Shown here: positions 11,941 through 23,835 of the stretch, piece by piece | Numbering within the stretch: the stretch's first letter is position 1 | How the letters are laid out: each line of letters starts with the position of its first letter | Assembly: GCF_030272615.1 (NCBI RefSeq) | Contig: NC_081405.1 | Coordinates: 24,009,772-24,073,771 of the forward strand | DNA: 64,000 nucleotides | DNA from: Cryptomeria japonica | Taxonomy: Eukaryota; Streptophyta; Pinopsida; Cupressales; Cupressaceae | Direction: 5' to 3' | Translations under genes and position numbers: made by a program | Notes under the pieces: model-generated | Told to the model about the DNA's origin: nothing | Database searches by the model: none | What the model saw: the letters and a program-made list of their open reading frames with translations, nothing else

Positions 11941-12800
11941 CTAATAAACATCATTACATTTAGCATTGTCAAGAAGTGTTATAGATCCTTTACCTTTCAC
12001 CGGACATGGTGCATCATTACCAAATCTAACATAGCCTCCATCATAATCTTCTAATATAACAAACTTGTGTTTATCTCCTGTCATATGATGTGAGCATCCA
12101 CTATCTATGATCCAAGAATCATTAGTGTTTATGTGAGATATTAGGGCTTTTTCATCATACCTTTCTTCATCCGATCCATCTTTGATAGCCACATAAACTA
12201 CTTCCTTTGTATCAGTTTCATCTGATTTATCATTATTGGATTCCTCATCGGCTATTAAGCATGTCTTTCTATCTCTTCTTTTGAAGTCTCGGTGTCCTCT
12301 GTAATGATTATCTTTCTGTCTATCATCTCGGTAATCTCTCTTTCTAGTAGAATCTTTGTCAGGACAGTTAGAAGCCATATGTCCTATCTTATCATAATTG
12401 AAATATTTCAAAGGTAGCTTTCCTTTATACTTACCTTTGCCTCTCGGTAACCTTTTGGCTAATAGTGCTTCAAACTCTTCTTGCTTTCTAATTTCCTCAT
12501 ACAGTTTGTGTACTTCTTCCATGTTCTTATGAAATCTTTCACTTGCTCCACTATGATCTCCTTCAGAGTACTTATACTTTCTTTCATTGTAATCATTAGA
12601 TTCATCAAGATGAAAAGAACTAAATGCAGATTCAACTTTATTTACCAAAGATCCACTGTTATCAAAGTTACTTAACTCAAATGCATGTAGCTTACCAATA
12701 GTAGCATCTAAAGAAACTGGCATATTAGGTACAAACCTCAATTCATTGATTGCAGAGACTCAGATTGCATAAGCTGGTAGAAGGGTTCTTAATAACTTAC
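11941..12800 (-). pseudogene. Inner inverted Copia copy: gag (middle and end) and protease
   Basis: This minus-strand copy starts inside gag (KLLRTLLPAYA, then INELRFVPNMPVSLDATIGK) and has no LTR, primer-binding site or gag start. A charged region precedes the nucleocapsid knuckle, which reads YFNYDKIGHMASNCP. The first two zinc-binding cysteines of the usual CX2CX4HX4C are tyrosines. The protease active-site segment is SWIIDSGCSHHMTG. It is collinear with the outer copy on the opposite strand and so forms a long inverted repeat with 8345-9232. Confidence 0.9.
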
Positions 12801-12804
12801 TTGT

Positions 12805-13612
12805 TATTACTCAATCCAAGTACATAAAGGAAATCTTGAAGAAATTTGGAATGGAGGATTCAAAACCAATAAGTACTCCTATGATTACCAACTATAAATT
12901 ATCAAAGAATGATGAATCTGCATCTGTTGATGAGACACTTTACCGATCCATGATTCGAAAACTACAATATGTTGTTCACAACAGACCAGATATAGCACAT
13001 GCAGTAGGTATAGTTGCAAGATTCTCTGCAGATCCTAAGGAAACACACATGACAGTAGTCAAAAGAATTTTTAGATACTTGAAAGGCACAGAGGATTATG
13101 GCTTAGTATATCAGAAAGGAAATGATTTTGATTTAAAAGTTTATACTGATGTTGATTGGGTAGGCAACAATGATGACAGAAAAATCACAAGTGAAGGAGC
13201 TTTCTTTTTAGGAGAAAGACTAGTGAGTTGGCTTAGCAAGAAACAAGGATGTGTTTCACAGTCCACAGCAGAAGCTGAATATGTTGCTGCAACATTGAAT
13301 TGTACTAACATTGCATGGATCAAACAACTGTTCGAAGGTATAAATGAGAAAGTTACCAAGCTAGTAACTATATTCTGTGACAATACTAGTGCCATTAATA
13401 TTTCAATGAATCCTGTTATGCACTCTAAGAACAAGCACATCTCTATTAAATATCATTATCTTAGAGAAGAAGATCAAGAGAAGAAAGTGGTGTTGGAGTA
13501 TGTTAGCACAAAGGAACAAATAGCAGATATCTTCACCAAGCCACTACCAAGGGACACTTTTGAATATCTCAAAAGTAAGTTAGGGGTCCTACCCCTATCT
13601 TCTACTCACTGA
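12805..13612 (+). pseudogene. Outer Copia copy: end of reverse transcriptase and RNase H
   Basis: Plus-strand sequence of the outer copy resumes at ITQSKYIKE and runs open from KKFGMEDSKPISTPM through VYTDVDWVGNNDDRK, AEAEYVAATLNCTNIAW and FCDNTSAINISMN. The end, LGVLPLSSTH, is followed by a normal stop. It is nearly identical to the inner copy's 9237-10045 on the minus strand and forms the second arm of a large inverted repeat. The part from integrase core to reverse transcriptase palm is missing from this outer copy. Confidence 0.92.
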
Positions 13613-14015
13613 CCGAGTTCGGTGAAAGCATCAATCCAATGACTCGAACGAATATCTTTTAGGAGTTGATGCTAACTAACACACTTTAGGATGTTTTCTA
13701 AAGGTGTACAGGAAACAATACATGGAACAGGAATTGAAGACAAAATGCTCTGACCAAGACTGCATTGATACACAACAGCAGGAATTCACTTCATACAGGA
13801 AGAAATTATGTTTTAGTTCTTTACTTTTTTGGCATTGTTGTCAAAGGGGGATAAAACTGAGAAAGGGGAGAAGACTGAAGTTTGGAAAGAAGACTGAAAA
13901 AAATAAGAGAAGTCTAATGACAGCAAGAGAGCATTTCAGCATTTCAGAATCACAACAATCCGAATCTTTTAAGGTCAAATCAATTGGTTTTGCCATCAAT
14001 GCCAAAGGGGGAGAT
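13613..14015 (+). other. Copia 3' untranslated region and polypurine tract
   Basis: This is non-coding sequence between the RNase H stop and the 3' LTR. It has two purine-rich stretches of the same type, CAAAGGGGGATAAAA near 13843 and CCAAAGGGGGAGA at 14002-14014. The second abuts the LTR start and is the plus-strand primer (polypurine tract). The phrase with GGCATTGTTGTC or GCCATCAATGCC in front of each is shared with element E at 58842-58870. Confidence 0.75.
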
Positions 14016-15398
14016 TGTTGGCAATATAGCATTATAACAGACAATGGGAGATTGTTGACATTTCAATAAGGATATTGAGAAGGTTGTTGATGATTATGGA
14101 TATAACTGATTAAGGATGTTTACTGTCTTGATATTATTATTTTGTCATTGATGTCAAGAAATTGATTTTCTAATTCAGTATGATGTTGCCATATCTTGAG
14201 AAGTATGATTTGAAGAATATAAAGATGTCGGTAAAAGGCACAAGAAAAAATATGATGAATAAGGGGATGAATAAGGTATTCAATGTGCAACTATTACCTA
14301 GTCAGAGAATGATGAGATCATGATGTTTAGATTGTTTTAACATCATACATATGTTGTAAATTGTAAGGTTAATACTATACTATGTTACCAAGCAAAGAAC
14401 CTAGTCGGTAAACCCTAAGGTTATCGCTGTCGGTTAATGAAGGTGGAATGTCTACCGAGTGAAGTTTAGTATTTACCGAGTTGTAACCAGGCTATAACAT
14501 AATGCATTAAATGGTTACATGTGTTATTTAATGAAGGAAGCTGATGAGCTGGAACTGATTAAATGATTGGTATGCCATAAATATAGTTTGTTAATGAATC
14601 TATGGCAAAGGAAAGTCGGCATGAAGATCTACAGTTCAGATTGAACCGCGATACCCTGGCACGAGTTCCAAGAAATATATGCAAGTTCCTAGGCGGGGTA
14701 AAATGTTTTCAGATCGAAAGATGCATTGAACCTGGACAAGTTTGAAGATCTGATGGCTATGATTGATCATGGGAAATGTGATCAAGGAGATTAAGCGGTT
14801 AGCTAATTGTTTATAAATAGGGAACTGTTGATAAACAATGTATGCAGGCAAGTGTATGCATAGGGATGCTACATAGTGATTACCAAGCACAGAAGCTTGA
14901 AGACCTGTTTGATTAATAGAGTATAGAAGCCCAAAAGATGGACAAGATTAGTTCTATGTCTAGATTGTATTGAACAAATAAGAATCTGCTTTAGCATTTT
15001 AGATGTGAAGTTGCAGATAGATTTTTATTAATGTTATTTTGTGAAAGTGACAGGAAATCCCTTAATCGGGTCACATCTAGCAATGTGTTTGTAATCTTTA
15101 ACATGATTTGCTTTTAACTGAGCATACTCTAGAAGAGTATATTTCTTAGTGGGTCGGAAATCCCACAGTGGTTTTTCCCTATCTGGGTTTCCACGTTAAA
15201 TCTGGTGTTATGAGGTTTATGATGTTTATATGCTTTTGAGTTTGCATGTTTAACAATTTTGGTTATTTTACTGAAGTATATGTTACCGAGGTTGAATCTG
15301 ATGTTTTTATGGAAGATTAAGTTTGTATGATTCACCCCCCCCCCCTCTCATCTTGTTGGCTATTGGATCTGTACTTACATTAAGTATCACAACTATCA
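14016..15398 (+). mobile_element. Copia element, right (3') LTR, short form
   Basis: It begins TGTTGGCAATATAGC directly after the polypurine tract and ends AAGTATCACAACTATCA. A TATA box (TTATAAATAGG) lies near 14812. A C-run lies at about 15336-15346. It is 1383 bp long, shorter than the left LTR because it lacks about 130 bp. It shares this short form with the third copy at 46135-47527. The bases after it (GGTAG) do not match the flank of the left LTR, so no target-site duplication is seen. Confidence 0.9.
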
Positions 15399-15735
15399 GG
15401 TAGAGGGTACCCAAGATAACAAAGTGTGAGCTGCCAAGAAAGAAAGAGATGAGGATAAAATCATAAGCAACAATGGAAAAAAAAATACCCCTCCCTCATA
15501 ATCTTGCAAAGAGGTGGGTTTAATGGAGGACATGCCAATTTTAGAAGGACAACCAAATAGCCAAACAACCAAAGTAAAGGAAACCCCTATTTAGGATGGA
15601 GAAAAATAAATGAATCAAGATGCAAAAGAGGAGAAAAGTAAACCTTAATAATTCCAATTACCTGATGAATTTGTTGAATGCATTGTTGAAAATCAAAATC
15701 AAAATATTATTTTATTTTATTAAGAGGTATCCCTA

Positions 15736-16173
15736 TTGAGTTGGAATTTTATAAATGGGCCAAACAAAATTAGGAAAATAAAGGATGAAAAATTGAATCA
15801 ATTAGGAGTTTGGGAAAAGGATATGCATCCTGCATGTTTAAATTTGTCAAGCATGCTTAAGCTATTCTTCAATATGGTAGACAAATTATATGCTATCATT
15901 TGTTATTCACAAGTTTGGACCATTGACTTTCACATGAAAGGCCCTTCCCATTCTCACTATGTCATGTGGTTGGAAATGTCATTCCTTGATTTGGCCTTTA
16001 GACCGTTCTTGAAAGATATCATAGCTCAACACAGTAAAGTCATTTGGTGCAAACAAAGTTTTGATAAGTTTGTTAGCTTGAGGGTTCATCCAAGGGTTTG
16101 TGTAGAATTTGGTTTGAACAATCCATTTCTAGAGAATATAAAATTGTTTAGCCCAAGATTTGAACTAGATTAG
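15736..16173 (+). pseudogene. LINE 2 ORF1-like segment
   Basis: This is a 145-codon open segment. The part around VWTIDFHMKGPSHSHYVMWL followed by FLKDIIAQHSKVIW recalls the DUF4283-type nucleic-acid-binding ORF1 of plant LINEs, where a tryptophan-containing strand is followed by a proline/leucine-rich stretch. It lies just upstream of the ORF2 endonuclease, as expected. The identification rests mostly on position. It could also be unrelated sequence. Confidence 0.4.
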
Positions 16174-16719
16174 CCAATAGTGTATTTGAGCAATCCAAAT
16201 ACCTGCTCTTTTTTTGACAAGATAGACATTTGATCAAATATTTCCATATTAAAAAAATAGGTCTCCTTCATCATATACACAAGCCGCCCCAACCAATGTT
16301 TCCAATAATCCCATCTTGTAGTCAAAGCTAGTCATTAAAAACCCCCTTTCTACTTCCCCACAATCCAAAGCTATTGTTCCATATTCTAGTCCTTGTTCTC
16401 CTTCTGAATCCTCCCTAGTGGGAAATGCATCATATAAATATATTATTATGACTGATGAATGGAGGAATAATTGGAAAATAAAAGAACCATCTTCTTCCTC
16501 CATTTCACATTCTACGCCCAGTGAACCATATAGTCTTCTTTCTCCTAGATTGTTGAAGTCCCATAGAATATACATTTAGCCTTTGCCCAATCCTAGACAA
16601 AGGTCTAGGTCTCCACCAGTACCTTCAAAGGAAAAATTAAATAATGAACAAAGGATTGCAATTTCTAATGGGTTTGGAGTCTTGCCACAAGAGGATGATA
16701 ACCCTCTAGTCATCTCATC

Positions 16720-18600
16720 ATGAATTGTAAGATTTTATCTTGGAATGTGAGAGGGTTGACCCATCCATATCAAAAAATAAAGTTTAAAAACACACAAGTG
16801 AAATGGAAACCAAATGTGTTATTTTAACAAGAAATCAAAATTAGTGATGAATTCTTAGATGCTACTCTTATTAGCCTTTTGAAAGATGCTCTTTTCATTC
16901 ATACCTCCCATAGAGAGGGCAATGGAGGGACAGGTCTTGGATTACCTCCTTAGATATCTAAATACCTCATTGATAAGGAAGAGACACCAACACACAGTTG
17001 TGTTTGTTCCCTTTCCTTTATCAATGGACAACCACGTTGGGTTTCTTCTCTATATAAGCTCCTAACAATTCAAAAGAAAGAGTTTCTCTTTGTGATTAGA
17101 TGTCTAGAAATCTTCCTAATGTTGATTGGGTGTTGGGCAATGGTTTTAACATGATGTAGAATCATAAGGATCATAGATGGTTTAGCTACTTTAGACTTAG
17201 CCATGAAGAGTTTAAAAAATGGATTTATTGTCAAAACTATCTTGGAGTCGATAATCCCACGTATAATAAATTCTCCAATCATATTAATAATTGGTTTAAA
17301 TGGTCTAATTATAGACCAAGTTGTAAGGAAGTTAAGTAGTAGAACAACTTCCTACACTAATCTTGAGAGGAGGGTAATGCAAAACTATTTTAGATCATTA
17401 CAATAGTTACAAAAAACTAACATAAAAAAACATAATATCATGCATACCACAACACAACAACATGATGATTTACATGGGGAAAACCCTTTTGGGAGAAAAA
17501 CCCCAGACTCCAAAAGTAACTCAATATATTATTCAACAATCAAACGGATAACAATATACTTGCAGAGAAATCTCTTCATAGGAGTACCACTAATCAGTGA
17601 CTCATAGGTAACTTAATAGTCGTAAGACTCTTACACAACCTCTATCTCACGCACCTCATGTATAGGAGATACAATACAAGAAACCGTCAAATGATATTAC
17701 AAAACCATGGGATAAAACCACCCAATAAAGTAGAGCCAACCTTATCTCCATTCTAGATGCCCTACGATGTGTCAAAATGGACATAAACATGTGTTCCTCC
17801 CTTTTACATCTCATTTATGTGTCCGATGTATTTTATTTTTCCTAAATTTCAAGAGTTCCAAACTTCTAGAGGCCATAACTTTTGAACTGGGTGTCTGGTT
17901 GACGAACCATTTGATGTGTCGAAAAGCTCGTGAAGTGCTCTATCACCTTGTAACCCACTATGATAGTTATGCCCACTTTTCAAGTCATTTAGGAGGGTCT
18001 AAAGTCCTCAAAGTTAATTTTAAACCTTTCATCGCACCCTCCAAAAATGAAAACTAATATCTTTAAAACTAGTTATGATCTTGCAACGAAAATTTGTTGG
18101 CATGCTTATCTAGCTAACCAGAAGCTTTAGGGATAGTTTTGTACCATTTCATATGCAAACAAAAAATTACTATAAATAGTAACCTCATGTAAATGCAAGG
18201 TTGAGACACCATTTTCCCAACACAAGCAGTGATAGAAAATTGAGGAGATTAGATCATTTATATTTATCTTATAATATCCGGCTGGATAATTTTTCTTGTA
18301 ATTATTATGTGCATGTGGATTATTCAACTACCTTATTAGACCATTTTCTAGTCATTTGTTCTCCAAATGTGGATTCTTCCTCCATGCTTCCCTTGAAACT
18401 TAATATTTCTCTTTTAAATTTGTTTGAATGTGGTTTAGCTCTTGTGGGAATTTGGAACTCAATCTGCAAACCTCTTGAAGGGGAGTCTTGGATTTCTTGG
18501 TGAAATGTTGCAGTATCTCAATATGTTGAATTTATTGTTCCTTTGGAAGAAGAATGGATTGGAGATGTAAATGTAGAGATAAATCTCTCCAAGGGTAGCT
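16720..18600 (+). pseudogene. LINE 2 ORF2 endonuclease (split by solo LTR)
   Basis: The ATG at 16720 starts MNCKILSWNVRGLTHPY, the conserved first strand of the LINE endonuclease/exonuclease/phosphatase domain. The domain continues with stops through DWVLG-like and NWFKWSNYRPS (to 17316). After the solo LTR it resumes with SDRKLRRLDHLYLS, VDYSTTLLDHF and WNSICKPLEGESWISW. The catalytic SDHxP of LINE 1 is LDHFL here, so the active site is altered. Confidence 0.85.
17322..18222 (-). mobile_element. Copia-type solo LTR inserted in LINE 2
   Basis: A 901-bp block interrupts the LINE endonuclease. On the minus strand it begins TGTTGGGAAAATGGTGTC and ends TTCCTTACA, the TG...CA form of LTRs. Flanking 5-bp copies are CAAGT (17317-17321) and CAAGC (18223-18227). 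The uninterrupted LINE 1 has the equivalent sequence ACCAGGTAGTGAT at this point. A TATTTATAG element lies about 50 bp from the start. No internal region or second LTR is present, so this is a solo LTR left by recombination. Confidence 0.85.
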
Positions 18601-21300
18601 TGAACAAGCTAGAAAATATTAATCAATGATCCTCATAATAGAAAAATACAAAATCTCATTGTTGCTACTAAATCTTAGTTGTGTAAAATAGATCGTTATA
18701 AAGGGAAAGGTATTAAAATTGGAGCCAAAATTCAATGGATTAAGGAAGGGAATGAGGGTTCTAAATTTTTCTTTAACTAGATCAATTATAAATACAAGAA
18801 AGAGGGAATTGATGCTATAAGGGATGAAAGTGGATATCAAACTGATAATGCTAAAATTACTAGTTTAATCTACAATTTTTGTGAACAATTGTTCAAAGGG
18901 GAAAATAATTGGACAAATATTCAATGGACCTTGGAAGAAAGTATCCATAACTGCATCCCTAACATGATTGATCTTGGTTGTAGCAAATTCTTGGACCTCA
19001 TTCTCTCCTTGGAAGAAATTAATGGTGCTCTTTTTTCTATGAAACCATATAAAAGCCCAGGTTTTGATGGTCTTCCAGTTGAATTTTATCAAGTTATGTG
19101 GAATCATATTAAGGGTGATTTCTATATGTTTTATGTAGAAGCCTTTTAGAATGGGTCACTGTGTCCCAATATCAATAAAGGCCTAATTAAACTTATTCTA
19201 AGGGGAAGGATGAGAATACTATTTTTGGTTGGCAACCAATTACTTTATTAAATACATCATATAAAATCATTGCAAAGGCCTTAGCTATTAGAATCAAACC
19301 CATTGTCCAAGTGATTGTGAGAGTCAAGCAAAAATGTTTTCTTAAAGGAAGATATATACTTGGCAATCTTATGCTGGCTTAGGGAACCATGGAATGGGCT
19401 CAACAATTAGGCCAAAATGCCTAAGTTGTCAAGGTAGATTTTGATAAGGAATACGATAGAATTTGTTGGAGGTTCATTCTTAAAATGTTGCAATGATTGA
19501 ATTTTAGACCTAAAATTCAAAAGCAAGTTCAAATGTTGTTCAAAGATGCTAATGCACACATTTTTAATAAGACCATGTCAAATTCCTTTGAGTTACAATG
19601 CACTATAAGGTAGGGATATCCCTTATCCCCCTTTTTATATGTTCTTACAATTGATGCCTTGGGTTATCTTCTCTAAAAAGATAATCATATGAAGTTGGTC
19701 AAAGAAATTTTTATTCCTTAGAATAAAGTAGTAATTAATTCTTACTTTGTTGATCATAGTTGTTGTTCTTAACTTTGAAGAGGAATTGAATAATACTTTG
19801 AACATTTTAAACTTGTATTGCGCAATTTATGGTTCACATTTAACTCACAACAAAACTAAATATTTGATGACTCAACTTGGTCCTATTCCACATTGGATAC
19901 CAAATGAATGGAGGGAAATTAAACATGGAGAGATAAATTGTTATCTTGGCATTCCCTTCAGTTTGGGAGTTTCTCTTTTTGAAATGTGGGCTTGGTTTCT
20001 AAATAGACTTAAAAATAAGCTTTTTGAATTTGGTAATAAATTTGTATCCTTACCTAGCAGAATTCAAGTTTCCAATAGGATTCTCATTGCAACCCACGTG
20101 TATTACTAATCTTGTTGGATGCCATCCAAGCAAATTTATGAAAAACTAAATAAAATAATTTATAATTTTTTGTGGTTCGAGTGGGATGGAAATGATGGTT
20201 TGATTTCTTCTTCATGGTCCCATTACATTCAAACAAGACATTAAGGTGGCTTGGGGCTTATAGATCACAAAACACAACAGACTTGTCTTGTTGCAAAATG
20301 GATAATTGAATATGCTAGTGGAGAAGAATCATGGAAAATTTTAGTTCGTCAACAAATCATAGAAGTTGCAATAAAGAAAAAGTTGCAAGATGTCAATTGG
20401 TTAGATAAAATGCGTATGGATCGTTTCTTTAAGATCAAGGCTTCATTTCCTCTTCAATCCATATGGAATGCATAGCAAATAGTTTGTAAATTTTTGACAT
20501 GGAATGACTCTTCTTTACGACTTAGTTTCAATTTTGCTTCAGCTTAATTTGGTGGAATAGGCTTATTAATTATCATAACCAACCATTGGCTATTAGCTTC
20601 CCAAGATAAGACAATTTAAAGATATTTGGGATTTTGGTACATTTGATTGGGCATCATGGAATAATATAAAAAAAATTTATGGGTTAAACAACAATTAGAA
20701 GCAATTTCAAAATTTTGTTCAGTCATTAGTTCCTCTTGATTTGAATATGAAGTTGTTCTTCAAGAGATTGTTACTTCTTTAAAGATTGGAAATGGTTGTC
20801 CTCCTGTCACTTCAACCACTTTCCTCTTAAGAAAAATTACATCCACTTATTTTCCAGTTGGCATCCTACGCCGCATTTGAATCATAAGTGGAAATGTAGA
20901 TTTAGCTCTAGTTTTGAATCAAAATGAGTGTTCAAATATAGAGATCTAAAGCTAACTTCAATACTCAAGTTCTGACATGGAAACTATTACATTGCAAGCT
21001 ACTTGTGAGAGATAATTAAAATGTATTATTATCCAACCAACTAAATGTCCTTTTTGCAATGATATTGAAAGTTTAAAACATATATTTTTGGACTTCTTGT
21101 ATGTTAAAAAGCAATGGTTTACTACGCTTACAGACTTCTCTATGATTTTAAATTATGATTTGAATTGGAAGGAAGTTGATTCTATTCGGCAAGTGGTTTT
21201 AAAAAATATATGGAAAAATAGATGTTCTACTATGTTTTCTAACAATTATCATCATGAAACTGGTATCCTAAGGCTTTACTTTGATATATTTCTTTAAGTG
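18600..21300 (+). pseudogene. LINE 2 reverse transcriptase and C-terminal region
   Basis: Reverse transcriptase motifs include MKPYKSPGFDGLPVEFYQV (19040-19100), a degenerate ITLLNTSYKIIAKALAI (19230-19290) and SPFLYVLTIDALGYLL (19625-19670). The C-terminal part has WIPNEWREIKHGEINCYLGIPF, LPSRIQVSNRILIATHVYY and GGLGLIDHKTQQ (19890-20290), all typical of plant LINE ORF2. The zinc-finger-like tail reads CPFCNDIESLKHIFLDF near 21045-21095. There are many stops. The YxDD box is not intact. Confidence 0.85.
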
Positions 21301-21600
21301 GCCTTTCTTTTCCCGTAGATCCAAACATTATGCAAGAAGAATGTCAAGGTTAAGTAACAACTACAACAAATTAAAGAACAAGTTATGAAGTTTCAATCTG
21401 AGAGTAAGCTCGATCCTTGTAAAGATGTTATACATCTTATGTAATCATTGTCCTTTTCTCGGTGTCCTTGTGGTTGGACTGCTAGTGATTCAAAGTTATG
21501 TTCTTCAACTACCTTTGTAGCTTCAATTTTGTAATCTTTAATTGAGAAATAGTAGTATAAATAGATTCCTTTTGATTTTCTGATTTTTTTTATTAATTAC

Positions 21601-23218
21601 TAATATTCAAGTTTGTGATAAAAATTTATGCTTGTCACAAAAATAGTGCAATAAATGGCTTCAAACAAAAACATTTAATACCTAGAGAAAAATCTATATT
21701 TAATTCAGTAGGACCATGTAGTGAATTTTTGAAAGACAGTTTTCTATCACCTATAAAAATAAAAATAAAAATAAAAATAAAAATAGATGTTATGGTTAAA
21801 AGCTAATGGCTCTTGTATACATCCCCTCCAACAAAAAAATAGCTTCAAAGTGCATTATGTGGGTAACACCCATTAGATTAAGTAATAAATTGGTAAAAGA
21901 GAGTGGTTTTACTTAAGAAAAGTAGAAGTGGTTGGAGGTTGGTAGAGACAACTAAAGTTGAATATGGGTGATGGATCATGTGGAACCACAAATAGCAAGT
22001 AGTGTGACTTGCAGGGATTTAATCCCCATAGGGTTGGGTGTTACTAGCGGTTTGCCCCCTTATGAAATTAAGTACTAGAGTTCCCTGCACATAACTGATA
22101 CTATATGGCATATGTATGGATATACACCATGGTATGATGTACATATATTGACATATACTATATGCCATTGGCATAGACCTTACAACATTGACATAGAGGT
22201 GACATAAATATTGTACCCTACAAAAAATGTAACAATATAAATGTACCCCATCATACCACAATTAAAAAAAAATTACAAATAAAAGGGAACTTTTGTCAAA
22301 GATGTTATATGACATAGATCTAATATATTTCCTATGCAGATATTATATGGACCCTACAAATTGTATGGATTCCATACGAAAGAAATCAATGATACCCCCA
22401 AAAAAGTGAACTAGATTTATAACTTATGCAAAAAAAAATGAGTTTACTATTGATCCATAGTGAGTTAGACCTTCTAGACTCAATTATGAGGTTAGTTTGG
22501 GCTAGGATGCATTGGGTGAAAAGTATTGACAAAAGTACCCTAAAAATGAGAGGGGGCGTGTAGATATAGAGCTCTTGTACCAAATTCAAATCACCAAAGG
22601 AATTACAAGAGAAACAAGTTTTTTGCAACACCAAATAGCCTTCCACACAAGAGAGAAGTAAATAAAATATTATAATGCAAAATGTTGGTATAATAGTGTA
22701 CAATGCAAATAGAAAAAAATATACGCAAACGACTCTTGTATGTAGGCAAGGGTGAGACCTAGTACAACATGGGATTATGAAAAATATGATGATCACATGA
22801 ATTGAGACAAAAAAATAAATGTACTAAATAAACTTAATTAGATGTGAAAAAAACACCCAAAAGATAATCTGATTACATAATAGACCCATTTACACCAAAA
22901 GAGATCTCGTAGCATTTTTCTAAAAGTATGATAGATATCCAAGAACTAAAGAGGAATGAAAGAACCAAATTTGTAGAAACTTGAATAAAGAGAAGAGAGA
23001 TGTAAAAGTGAAGATGTTGCTAAGAGAAATATAATAATAACCAATAAAATATAATGATGTAACTCAGAAAATGGAGGGATGATCAAAAGAACAATATGGT
23101 TTATTCTATAAGGAAAATAAGATCTATTGCAAGTTTTCACATCAAAAAAGTTATATAGTTTTAAATGTGCATGAAACTTTTAGAATATTGGAGATGCTAC
23201 TAGAATCCTAGAAGTGTT
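21601..23218. other. AT-rich spacer, no gene recognised
   Basis: This stretch has the (TAAAA)n run near 21755-21786 and otherwise unremarkable AT-rich sequence. The longest ORF (22386-22796, minus, 136 codons) is low-complexity and hydrophobic with no known motif. I see no gene. Confidence 0.5.
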
Positions 23219-23312
23219 TGGATGCCTTTGTGGTTAAATATTAGTCCAAACATAAACAAATCAATTCAAAAATAAAATAAAAAAAGTAGGCTAAGACAAC
23301 ATAAAATCTAAA

Positions 23313-23359
<47 letters not shown>

Positions 23360-23835
23360 AAACTCTTAAAAAGTAAATAAACAATGTAGATAAAATCAAA
23401 TAATTCTAAAAAAAAAAAATGTATGCATCAATGATGTGGATAGTAAATAAAAATAAAATAGTTTATTAAATAATTAAAAACACTATTTTTTTTTTCAATA
23501 AATGCGTTTAATATATTCATACTCTAATTATCTATATATTCTATAATGAAACATTGGACACCTTTATGGTTAAATGTTAGTCCAAGCATTAATAAATTAA
23601 TTTAAAACTTAAAAAATACTAAGACACCAAAAAATCTAAAAATATATAGTAATATAAAACTCTTAAAAGTAAATAATGAAGATAAAATCAAATAATTCTT
23701 AAATAAAATGTATGCAATAGTAAATAAAAATAATATATTTTATTAAATAAAAAAATAGCTGAAGTGTTTTTGAATAAATTTATTTTATATATTAATACTC
23801 TAGTTATCTATATATTACATAATAAGACAATGGTA
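23219..23835. repeat. Diverged tandem duplication of about 280-340 bp
   Basis: Two copies in tandem are recognisable: about 23219-23553 and 23557-23835. Both begin with a GGTTAAAT-TTAGTCCAA phrase, continue with AAAACTCTTAAAA and GATAAAATCAAATAATTCT, and end with CTCTA-TTATCTATATATT. The first copy is longer because of an expanded (AT)n run. Confidence 0.7.
23317..23357. repeat. (AT)n microsatellite
   Basis: There are about 20 uninterrupted AT units. The parallel position in the second tandem copy holds only a short AATATATAG stretch, so the run expanded after the duplication. Confidence 0.95.

Larger units (their letters stand above)
15399..21600 (+). mobile_element. LINE 2: near full-length L1-type element (degenerate)
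   Basis: This is the fullest copy of the LINE family. Order: a 5' region, an ORF1-like segment (15736-16173), an ORF2 endonuclease (from 16720, interrupted by a solo LTR), reverse transcriptase (about 18600-19740), a C-terminal domain and a zinc-finger segment (to about 21300). A second possible ORF1 part at 16174-16719 is stop-ridden. The 3' end is not sharp; an A-rich (TAAAA)n tract at about 21755-21786 could be its tail or lie just beyond it. All parts have multiple stops. Confidence 0.85.

Noticed and set aside
16249-16575. 108-codon minus-strand ORF within LINE 2
   Set aside because: It lies antisense to the segment between ORF1 and ORF2, and the acidic composition reflects the opposite strand.
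22386-22796. 136-codon minus-strand ORF as a membrane protein gene
   Set aside because: The composition follows AT-rich DNA, no promoter, homology or conserved motif is seen, and neighbouring sequence is non-genic.
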